Assembly: GCA_902806375.1 (NCBI GenBank)
Contig: CADCWK010000029.1
Location: 1 to 10,094 of the forward strand
From: an uncultured Thermomicrobiales bacterium
Lineage (GTDB): Bacteria; Chloroflexota; Chloroflexia; Thermomicrobiales; UBA6265
DNA: 10,094 nucleotides
Direction of reading: 5' to 3'
Positions 1 through 5,022 of the stretch are shown here, in pieces (the stretch's first letter is position 1; each line of letters begins with the position of its first letter). The translations under genes were made by a program, and so were the position numbers. The notes under the pieces are model-generated. The model was not told the DNA's origin and ran no database searches. It was given only the letters and a program-made list of their open reading frames with translations.

Positions 1-151
1 TGGAACGGCCACCGGCGGTACGACGTCCCTGCCGAACACCGGTGCCGGTGGCTCGGACATGGGGACCTCGATGACCTGGGCGCTGGTCGCGCTGATGGCC
101 GTCGCCGGGGTCGTGGCTGCGGGCGTCGGGCTGCGCCGCCGCGCCAGCTAG
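1..151 (+). CDS. C-terminal end of LPXTG-anchored surface protein (partial)
   Basis: Only the last 49 codons are present; the gene begins before the window. The reading frame starts at base 2 and stops at TAG 149-151. The visible protein is a Gly/Thr-rich linker, an LPNTG sortase motif (codons 29-43), a hydrophobic segment of about 20 residues starting at TWALVAL, and an RRR-containing tail ending RRRAS. This is the standard cell-wall sorting signal: sortase cleaves between T and G and links the protein to the wall. The tail is nearly identical, at DNA level too, to the end of the next gene: bases 21-62 match 2608-2649 exactly. The two genes are therefore tandem paralogs or exchange sequence. 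What the missing ectodomain does cannot be seen. Confidence 0.85.
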   Translation, partial: GTATGGTTSLPNTGAGGSDMGTSMTWALVALMAVAGVVAAGVGLRRRAS

Positions 152-171
152 TCGCTCCCCATCGTCTGTTT

Positions 172-205
172 CGCTGAGGTGACCCGGTAGCGGGACACCT
201 CAGCG
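172..205 (+). other. 3' UTR hairpin 1 after first LPXTG gene
   Basis: The arms CGCTGAGGTG (172-181) and CACCTCAGCG (196-205) pair over 10 bp. An A-A mismatch follows, then CCCG/CGGG around a GTAG loop. It lies 20 bases after the stop codon and 13 bases before the terminator hairpin. It has no T-run, so it is not itself a classic terminator; it may stabilise the mRNA 3' end or pause polymerase. The equivalent position after the next gene (2757-2788) also holds a hairpin with a different sequence. Confidence 0.7.
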
Positions 206-218
206 GAGTGACACCAGC

Positions 219-262
219 CAGAGGGCCGGCCCGGATCGATTCCGGGCCGGCCCTCTGCGTTT
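219..262 (+). terminator. Rho-independent-type terminator of first LPXTG gene
   Basis: The arms CAGAGGGCCGGCCCGGA (219-235) and TCCGGGCCGGCCCTCTG (241-257) form a perfect 17-bp GC-rich stem around a 5-base loop. A short T-run follows (CGTTTTC, 258-264). TGACACCAGC (209-218) directly abuts the 5' foot of the stem, as it does at the terminator of the next gene. Confidence 0.85.
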
Positions 263-354
263 TCGCGGATCAGAGGATGGGGACCGGGAGCGCCAGGCGC
301 ACGCTCCGATTCACTGGCGTTTCCGTACGCGACGAGCGCATGGATGACCACGAC

Positions 355-391
355 ACTGCCTGGCAACCGTGCGGTACGGGCCGCAGGCAGT
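355..391 (+). other. Intergenic stem-loop of unknown role
   Basis: ACTGCCTG (355-362) pairs with CAGGCAGT (384-391), and an inner CCGT/ACGG stem (367-370 with 376-379) encloses GCGGT. It lies between the terminator of the first gene and the promoter of the second. No coding sequence or tRNA fold is evident between 265 and 500. A structured leader from an upstream promoter, a small RNA or chance are all possible. Confidence 0.3.
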
Positions 392-504
392 TACCGGCGA
401 GATGTCTCTCGATGACGTGACGCTGACGGCACTTCCACGTAGCGCGGCCCGGCGATCGCCGCTACCAATAGCCCAATGGTCCTGTAATACAAAATCACCT
501 GGTT

Positions 505-535
505 CATTCATATTGTCCATTGATCCCAATATGGA
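505..535. promoter_or_regulatory. AT-rich inverted repeat, possible operator upstream of second surface gene
   Basis: CATATTG (509-515) and CAATATG (527-533) form an inverted repeat with 11 bases between the arms. Flanking TTC before the left arm and GGAA after the right arm extend the symmetry imperfectly. It lies in a roughly 100-base AT-rich stretch (about 465-565) that stands out in this GC-rich DNA, some 35 bases upstream of the proposed -35 box. The position suits an activator or regulator site; which protein binds is unknown. Confidence 0.35.
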
Positions 536-565
536 AATAACGGTCGGATGAACAGCAAAACGTCC

Positions 566-593
566 ATGACAAGTGAGGGGTCTTCACTATACT
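566..593 (+). promoter_or_regulatory. Sigma70-type promoter of second LPXTG gene
   Basis: The -35 ATGACA (566-571, one mismatch to TTGACA), a 16-base spacer and the -10 TATACT (588-593, one mismatch to TATAAT) make a good housekeeping-type promoter. Transcription would start near base 600, giving a leader of about 54 bases before the ATG at 654. The AT-rich upstream DNA supports promoter activity. Confidence 0.6.
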
Positions 594-640
594 GACGACG
601 ATCCGGGTCGGGGGGCGATCCGGTGTTGTTCGCGTTCCCG

Positions 641-649
641 GGAGGGGAG
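641..649 (+). promoter_or_regulatory. Strong Shine-Dalgarno fixing the start at 654
   Basis: GGAGGGGAG lies just upstream of the ATG at 654. An in-frame ATG at 573 would place the start upstream of the -10 box and put 27 non-secretory residues before the signal peptide, so 654 is preferred. Confidence 0.75.
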
Positions 650-653
650 CCAC

Positions 654-2738
654 ATGCACAAGACGACTACGGTATTCCGCGCCATGGCAGCATTGACCTT
701 GATGCTGACGCTGGTGGCGGGCCTTTTCAACGCGACAGGCGCGAGTGCGCAGGTTGTCACCCCGACTCTGCCCGGCACGGGAGTCGTTGGTGAGCCGGTC
801 ACCGGATCTGTCTCCGTCGTCCTCGACGGCGTACCGGTAGCTGGGTTGGCTGCCGCTGATGCGGGTCTCTTTACCACGGCTGACTGTTCCGGCACTCCGG
901 TGCTCGACGTCGCCGCTTCAGTTCCCACCGGTGTGGATGGAGTCGTGAACCTGTCGTTCACTCCCGAGACCGCTGGGGACTTCTTCGTCGGTCTCTTCGT
1001 CGCTGGGCCGGCGGGTCTGGTGGTCACCCAATGCCTTCCCATCACGATCAGCCCGGCGGTCGTCATTCCGCCGGTCGACCCGATCGTCGATATCAGCCTC
1101 GACCTCTGTCTCAGTCTGGTTGACCTCGGTCTGCTCAACGCCGATGGCACGGTCGTGGCCGGTGTCACGGTCGACGATGTGATCGCTGTGGGTGTTGGTT
1201 CCGTCCTGGCTGGCCAGATCGTCGTCGAGGGCGCCTGCACTGACTTCCTTCCGGTGGCTCCGCCGGTTGACCCGATCGTCGACATCAGCCTTGAGCTCTG
1301 TCTCGACCTGGTCGCCGCTGGTCTGCTCAACGCCGATGGCACGGCTGCGGTCGGTGTCTCGGTCGACACCCTGGTCGCTGCCGGCATCGGTTCCGTTCTC
1401 GCTGGCCAGATTGTCATTGAGGGCGCTTGCGCGGATCTGATTCCGCCAGTGGTGATCCCGTCTGTCATTCCTTCGGTGATCCCGTCCGTTATTCCTTCCG
1501 TGATTCCCTCGGTTCCCCCGGTGGTCCTGCTCCCGGGTGACGCGCCGCTGGTCATCATCAAGGTGGACGCTGAGACGGGCGACCTGCTCGACGGCGCCTG
1601 CTTCACGGGCGGCACCATCGCCCCGGACTTCATCGGTCTCGATGCGGCGGTCGCCGGTCTGGTCGACCCGCTCCTGGCCACCATCACCCTCGGTGACCTC
1701 GGCTGCACCGTCGATGGCCAGATCGTGATCCTCAACCCGGTCGGTGACATCCTCCTCGGTCTGAACGCGCTGGCCCCGGCCCTCGCTCTGGTCGGCACGA
1801 CGCCCGAGGAAGTCGCCCAGAACATCGCCCTGACGGTCACGCTGAACGAGAGCGTGGCGCCGGACGGCTTCGAGCTGCCGGTTGGGGGCACGGTCACCGC
1901 GGTCATCAACCTTGCCGACCTCATCGGTGGCGACGGCCTCACCATCGAGAACATCGCGGCCGCGCCGTCGACCAGCGCGTCGGCTTCCGCCAGCGCCTCG
2001 GCGTCGGCTTCCGCCCCCCCGGCCGGCTGCTCCGTGGTCGTCACGGGTGCCCTGCAGGAGCGGGACGCCCGCGCCGGTGAGTACGACTACTTCTTCAACT
2101 TCGTCCAGACCGCGGCCGAGGGCGACCTCCGCCTGGCCGGTGCCGGCGAGCAGACCTACTTCGTCGCCTTCTTCGAGGGCGAGACGCTCGTCAACTTCGA
2201 CGAGGGCACGACCGACGCGAACGGCACCGTCACGCTGGTCACACCGGATGACCGCCCGTACTTCATCTACGAGGAAGGCGACTTCAACGATCCGTTCGGG
2301 TCGCAGGACTTCGCCCCCGGCGACTGCCCGACCTTCTTCGTGATCGAGTTCGTCGCCGACATCGCGGCTTCGGCCAGCGCGTCGGCCTCCGGCAGCGCCT
2401 CGGCCTCTGGCAGCGCCTCGGCCTCCGGCAGCGCCTCGGCCTCTGGCAGCGCCGCGGCGTCCGGTGTGGCGTCGGTGCACCCGAGCGGCTCCGCTGCGGC
2501 CTCCGTCCATCCGGACGCGTCCGACGAGCATGAGTCCTCCGATCGCCCGGTTCGCTCCAGCGGTGGTACGACCGGTGGCGGGACGAGCACGGGTGGCGGT
2601 ACCGCCACGACGTCCCTGCCGAACACCGGTGCCGGTGGCTCGGACATGGAGACCTCGATGACCTGGGCGCTGGTCGCGCTGATGGCCGTCGCCGGTGTCG
2701 TCGCCGCAGGCTTCGGTCTGCGCCGCCGCGCCAGCTAG
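654..2738 (+). CDS. LPXTG cell-wall surface protein with SpaA-like and RAG-YDY modules
   Basis: This 694-residue secreted protein is probably an adhesin or structural wall protein; its ligand is unknown. In order: signal peptide (1-32, cleavage near ASA|Q); a beta-rich Ig-like region with one Cys pair (about 34-138); two 64-residue repeats (139-202, 203-266), each with two Cys; five VIPS units (267-286); a SpaA/Cna_B-like prealbumin-fold domain (about 298-440) opening VIIKVDAETGDLLDGACF; an Ala/Ser linker; a RAG-YDY module (about 459-567, Cys at both ends); GSASAS repeats; a Gly/Thr linker; LPNTG (655-659); a membrane segment (669-689); and RRRAS. In the SpaA-like domain K303, E399 (in NESVAPDGFEL) and N433 (in TIEN) occupy the positions of an isopeptide Lys-Glu-Asn triad. 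Lysine is otherwise absent after the signal peptide. Codons in the 5' third end in T more often than those in the 3' part. It has its own promoter and terminator. Anchoring is confident, the domain fold moderately so, function unknown. Confidence 0.85.
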   Translation: MHKTTTVFRAMAALTLMLTLVAGLFNATGASAQVVTPTLPGTGVVGEPVTGSVSVVLDGVPVAGLAAADAGLFTTADCSGTPVLDVAASVPTGVDGVVNLSFTPETAGDFFVGLFVAGPAGLVVTQCLPITISPAVVIPPVDPIVDISLDLCLSLVDLGLLNADGTVVAGVTVDDVIAVGVGSVLAGQIVVEGACTDFLPVAPPVDPIVDISLELCLDLVAAGLLNADGTAAVGVSVDTLVAAGIGSVLAGQIVIEGACADLIPPVVIPSVIPSVIPSVIPSVIPSVPPVVLLPGDAPLVIIKVDAETGDLLDGACFTGGTIAPDFIGLDAAVAGLVDPLLATITLGDLGCTVDGQIVILNPVGDILLGLNALAPALALVGTTPEEVAQNIALTVTLNESVAPDGFELPVGGTVTAVINLADLIGGDGLTIENIAAAPSTSASASASASASASAPPAGCSVVVTGALQERDARAGEYDYFFNFVQTAAEGDLRLAGAGEQTYFVAFFEGETLVNFDEGTTDANGTVTLVTPDDRPYFIYEEGDFNDPFGSQDFAPGDCPTFFVIEFVADIAASASASASGSASASGSASASGSASASGSAAASGVASVHPSGSAAASVHPDASDEHESSDRPVRSSGGTTGGGTSTGGGTATTSLPNTGAGGSDMETSMTWALVALMAVAGVVAAGFGLRRRAS
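1068..1451 (+). repeat. Two tandem 192-bp repeats (64-residue units)
   Basis: The units run 1068-1259 and 1260-1451, in frame. Each starts PPVDPIVDISL, continues with a Cys, LLNADGT, GSVLAGQIV and EGAC, and carries exactly two Cys, suggesting one disulfide per unit. The DNA is diverged but retains runs such as GGTCTGCTCAACGCCGATGG. I do not recognise the domain. Confidence 0.85.
1452..1511 (+). repeat. Five VIPS tetrapeptide repeats (12-bp units)
   Basis: Five in-frame copies of Val-Ile-Pro-Ser lie between the 64-residue repeats and the SpaA-like domain. Codons vary between units (GTG/GTC/GTT, ATC/ATT, CCG/CCT/CCC), so the DNA is not identical. It probably acts as a rigid extended spacer. 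Confidence 0.85.
2391..2453 (+). repeat. 18-bp tandem repeat encoding GSASAS
   Basis: Units of GGCAGCGCCTCGGCCTCY begin at 2391, 2409 and 2427, with a 9-base partial copy at 2445. They differ only at the last base (T/C alternation). The region encodes a Ser/Ala linker between the RAG-YDY module and the wall-spanning segment. The length could vary between strains by slippage or recombination. Confidence 0.85.
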
Positions 2739-2756
2739 TCGCCTCCGTCACATGGT

Positions 2757-2788
2757 CGTCCGGTCGGCTGGCAACGGCTGATCGGACG
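2757..2788 (+). other. 3' UTR hairpin 1 after second LPXTG gene
   Basis: The arms CGTCCGGTCGGCTG (2757-2770) and CGGCTGATCGGACG (2775-2788) pair along all 14 positions, three of them G-U wobbles, closed by a GNRA-type GCAA loop. It starts 18 bases after the stop codon and matches the position, though not the sequence, of hairpin 172-205 after the first gene. Confidence 0.65.
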
Positions 2789-2805
2789 GGATGACTGACA
2801 CCAGC

Positions 2806-2845
2806 AGGACCGGTCCGGGGAAACCCGGGCCGGTCCTGTCGGTTT
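2806..2845 (+). terminator. Rho-independent-type terminator of second LPXTG gene
   Basis: The arms AGGACCGGTCCGGG (2806-2819) and CCCGGGCCGGTCCT (2824-2837) form a 14-bp stem with one G-U pair and a GAAA tetraloop. GTCGGTTTTC follows. The stem is directly preceded by TGACACCAGC (2796-2805), identical to 209-218. Confidence 0.9.
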
Positions 2846-3395
2846 TCATGGGGAAGTCCGTACGGGTTGAGCGGGCTGGCGCGTTACCGGTGCCGGTGCC
2901 GACATGCTGGCGGTCTTCCTGCCAGGGTCGATGTCTGGGCCAGGTGGACCGGGTTGGCACGATGAGCAGCTCGCCGTGAGCAATGACGATCACGTGGGAT
3001 CCGGGTGTTTCCCTCCTGGCCGCTGCTAGAGGCATAGGCGACCTCCCAGATCGGCGTCTCCAGATGACCGCGGCCCGATGTCGCTTCGCTCGACCGCCGG
3101 CCCCCGCGATGGTGGCGCGGCTGATGTGTGTGTTCCGCGACCTGACCGCCGAGTAGCCGATCGCAGGAGACTGGTGGACTCGGGCCGCGAAGGTTGTCAT
3201 CCGGACAGACTGAACGCGATCGTGAGCCAGAGCACGACCCATCCGAACGACGTGTACGGACACTATGTCCGAGCCGGCTTGATTGGAATGCGCCACTCGC
3301 GCGCTGTCGACGTCCAGATACGACTGCCAGCCAGGTCCAGCCAGGCGACATGCGGTCCCGGGAATCTCGATCGGGGTCTGGCAGGGGCGTCTCTG
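2846..3395. other. Long intergenic stretch without a supported gene
   Basis: Open frames exist on both strands, but none has a convincing ribosome site, a recognisable protein or coding-like composition, and the best minus-strand frame runs into neighbouring features. A short perfect palindrome, CGGACA-CTA-TGTCCG (3257-3271), could be an operator or a hairpin. The length suggests regulatory DNA or the remains of a decayed gene; I cannot tell which. Confidence 0.4.
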
Positions 3396-3401
3396 TATAC
3401 T
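3396..3401 (+). promoter_or_regulatory. -10 element of third surface gene
   Basis: TATACT matches the -10 proposed for the previous surface gene. No good -35 lies 16-18 bases upstream. Transcription would begin at about 3407-3409, on or next to an in-frame GTG at 3409, with no Shine-Dalgarno before it or before the ATG at 3421. This suggests a leaderless or very short-leader mRNA. Confidence 0.45.
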
Positions 3402-3420
3402 CAACCGCGTGGCTACCCGA

Positions 3421-4797
3421 ATGACCCCATGCCAGTGCCCCTCGGCTGGCCCGTGGAGATTGACCGTTTTTCCTATCGCCCCCATCCGTGCCGCCCTTGC
3501 CCTCGCCGTCGCGCTGACGCTACTCCTCGGGCTGACGTCCGCACCCGCCGCACGGGCCCAGGCGAGCGGCACGCTCGTCCCCGGCATGGTCACCATCCAG
3601 GGCATCGTCGCCCAGGACACCGATCGCGCCGGGACGTACGACTACCTGATCGACGTGACCGCGTCGTTCGACGTCGCCGATGCCTACCGGGCGGCCGGGC
3701 CGGGCGAGCAGGCCTACGTCGTCGTCGATTCGGCGACCGGGAACATGATCGACGCCGGGGAGACCGACGCTAGCGGCCAGGTCGTCCTCGATGGGCAGGT
3801 CGGTGCCGAGTTCTACGTCTACGAGATCAACGACCCCGGCAGCCCGATCGGGACCGACGACCTCTTCGTCCCGGCTGACAGCCCGAGCCCGGCCGTCTCC
3901 GTCACGGGCATCTTCTATATCCAGGGCGCTCCCGAGTCCGTCGCGCCCTCCTCCGCCCCGGCGATCGAGCCGTCCGCCGACCCACTCCCGAGCGGCGCCG
4001 CGACCGGGACGATCCTGCCCGATGCCATCACCGTCCAGGGACTCGTCGTCGAGGACCCCGACCGCGCCGGGGAGACCGACTACCTGATCGACATCACCGC
4101 CGCGGCCGAGGCCGGCGACTTCCGGGCGGCGCGGGCGGGTGAGCAGACGTATGAGGTCGTCGACCTTGCCAGCAACCAGGTCCTCGACCGCGGCACGACC
4201 GACTCGAACGGCCAGGTCGTCCTCGACGGCCAGGTCGACGCCTCCTTCTACGTGGTGGAGGTTGGCGATACCGGGCCGATCCCCGGCAGCGACAGCCTGT
4301 TCTACCCGGCTGGCGACCCCAACGCCTTCGTCATCCTGACCGGCGTCGTCTACGTCGGGCAGATCGACCCGGCCGTGAGCCCGTCCCCGAGCCCGGTCGT
4401 CGACGTCTCGCCGAGCGCGGCGCCGTCCGGCGACCCGGTCGCCAGCCCGAGCGACGCTGTGGTCCCGTCGGCCTCCCCCGACCCGTCCGGAGGAGCGGTG
4501 CCGTCCAGCGCCGGGTCCGCTGAGGGGGCGGCCCCGGACGAGACGGACGGGATGGGCGACACGGCCTCGGCTGTCGCGGTCACGCCGTCGGAACGGGACG
4601 GCACCGCCGGACCGAGTGCCACGGGCAGCCGCGACGCCGCCCCGCTGACCAGCGAGCGCGACGATATCAGCGTCCTGCCGAACACCGGGGCCGGACCAGG
4701 CACGCCGGGTCCGTCGTTGGCCGGGGTGGCTGCCCTGCTCGTTGCCCTGCTCGCCATCGCCGCTGCCGGAGTGGCCCTCGGCCGCCGAGCCGCCTGA
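3421..4797 (+). CDS. LPXTG cell-wall surface protein with two RAG-YDY modules
   Basis: This is a 458-residue secreted protein counted from the ATG at 3421. GTG 3409 (leaderless) and TTG 3460 are alternative in-frame starts; all keep the signal peptide, whose hydrophobic core is ALALAVALTLLLGL and which is cleaved near ARA|Q at about residue 46. Two tandem RAG-YDY modules follow (about 50-170 and 196-314). Each has D-RAG-x-x-DYL, RAA-x-x-GEQ-x-Y, a TD-x-x-GQVVLDGQV stretch and FYV-x-E. The second half of each module reads like a SpaA/Cna_B prealbumin-type beta-sandwich, but without its N-terminal lysine. A Pro/Ser/Asp-rich stalk (about 315-418) leads to LPNTG (419-423), a membrane segment (433-454) and RRAA. 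The protein has no lysine at all, and no cysteine after the signal peptide. It shares its module with both neighbours. It probably sits in the wall as a spacer or adhesin; the ligand is unknown. Confidence 0.8.
   Translation: MTPCQCPSAGPWRLTVFPIAPIRAALALAVALTLLLGLTSAPAARAQASGTLVPGMVTIQGIVAQDTDRAGTYDYLIDVTASFDVADAYRAAGPGEQAYVVVDSATGNMIDAGETDASGQVVLDGQVGAEFYVYEINDPGSPIGTDDLFVPADSPSPAVSVTGIFYIQGAPESVAPSSAPAIEPSADPLPSGAATGTILPDAITVQGLVVEDPDRAGETDYLIDITAAAEAGDFRAARAGEQTYEVVDLASNQVLDRGTTDSNGQVVLDGQVDASFYVVEVGDTGPIPGSDSLFYPAGDPNAFVILTGVVYVGQIDPAVSPSPSPVVDVSPSAAPSGDPVASPSDAVVPSASPDPSGGAVPSSAGSAEGAAPDETDGMGDTASAVAVTPSERDGTAGPSATGSRDAAPLTSERDDISVLPNTGAGPGTPGPSLAGVAALLVALLAIAAAGVALGRRAA
3568..4362 (+). 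repeat. Tandem duplicated module within the third surface gene
   Basis: Copy 1 spans about 3568-3930 and copy 2 about 4006-4362, joined by a Pro/Ser/Ala linker. Shared DNA such as GGCCAGGTCGTCCTCGA shows they arose by duplication. At protein level they match the single copy in the upstream gene and, more distantly, the copies in the downstream gene. Confidence 0.8.
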
Positions 4798-4856
4798 CCG
4801 ATCCCCACCATCGATGGCGACTGCTCGGGCGGACCCATCCCGTGACTCCGATCGAC

Positions 4857-4882
4857 GACGCATCCCGGCACCGGGATGCGTC
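4857..4882 (+). terminator. Hairpin after third surface gene, likely terminator
   Basis: GACGCATCCCG (4857-4867) and CGGGATGCGTC (4872-4882) pair perfectly over 11 bp around a GCAC loop, 59 bases after the stop codon. No T-run follows, so termination is less certain than at the two upstream genes. The hairpin also covers an in-frame ATG at 4876, which argues against that ATG being the next gene's start. Confidence 0.55.
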
Positions 4883-4955
4883 ATCCGGTCTCCGGCCAGG
4901 CCAGTCGTCCTGGCCCGCCTGCACGGACCGCCATACTTGCAGGGGCGGTGTGCGG

Positions 4956-4984
4956 GTGTTGGTCAGTGCCCCCCGCGCTATCAT
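4956..4984 (+). promoter_or_regulatory. Weak candidate promoter of fourth surface gene
   Basis: TATCAT (4979-4984) can serve as a -10, with GTGTTG (4956-4961) 17 bases upstream as a poor -35. The start would fall near 4991, about 30 bases before the ATG at 5023. CATACT at 4932-4937 is an alternative -10. The hairpin upstream suggests that this gene needs its own promoter. Confidence 0.3.
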
Positions 4985-5022
4985 GGGAGCCTGCGCACCC
5001 CAGACAGGAGTCGGTCGGACCC

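Noticed and set aside
1957..2453. CRISPR-like or other array from repeated DNA
   Set aside because: The repeats are in frame, contiguous, lack unique spacers and encode Ser/Ala linkers.
587..2531. Long minus-strand open frames opposite the second surface gene
   Set aside because: They arise from GC-rich coding DNA on the other strand. Their proteins are Arg/Thr- or Arg/Gly-rich with no domains, whereas the + frame has a signal peptide, domains and sorting signal.
2748..3620. Minus-strand frame across the 2846-3395 gap, possibly a decayed gene
   Set aside because: It overlaps the terminator at one end and the signal-peptide region of the next gene at the other; no conserved motif is visible, and membrane-like or protein-like pieces appear in different frames with stops. 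Not enough to call a pseudogene.
3520..4884. 454-residue minus-strand frame opposite the third surface gene
   Set aside because: Low-complexity Gly/Arg/Asp translation mirroring the + strand module repeats, with no ribosome site and no recognisable motif.
4876..5022. N-terminal extension of the fourth surface gene to ATG 4876
   Set aside because: That ATG lies in the stem of a hairpin, has no ribosome site, and would bury the signal peptide 49 residues inside the protein.
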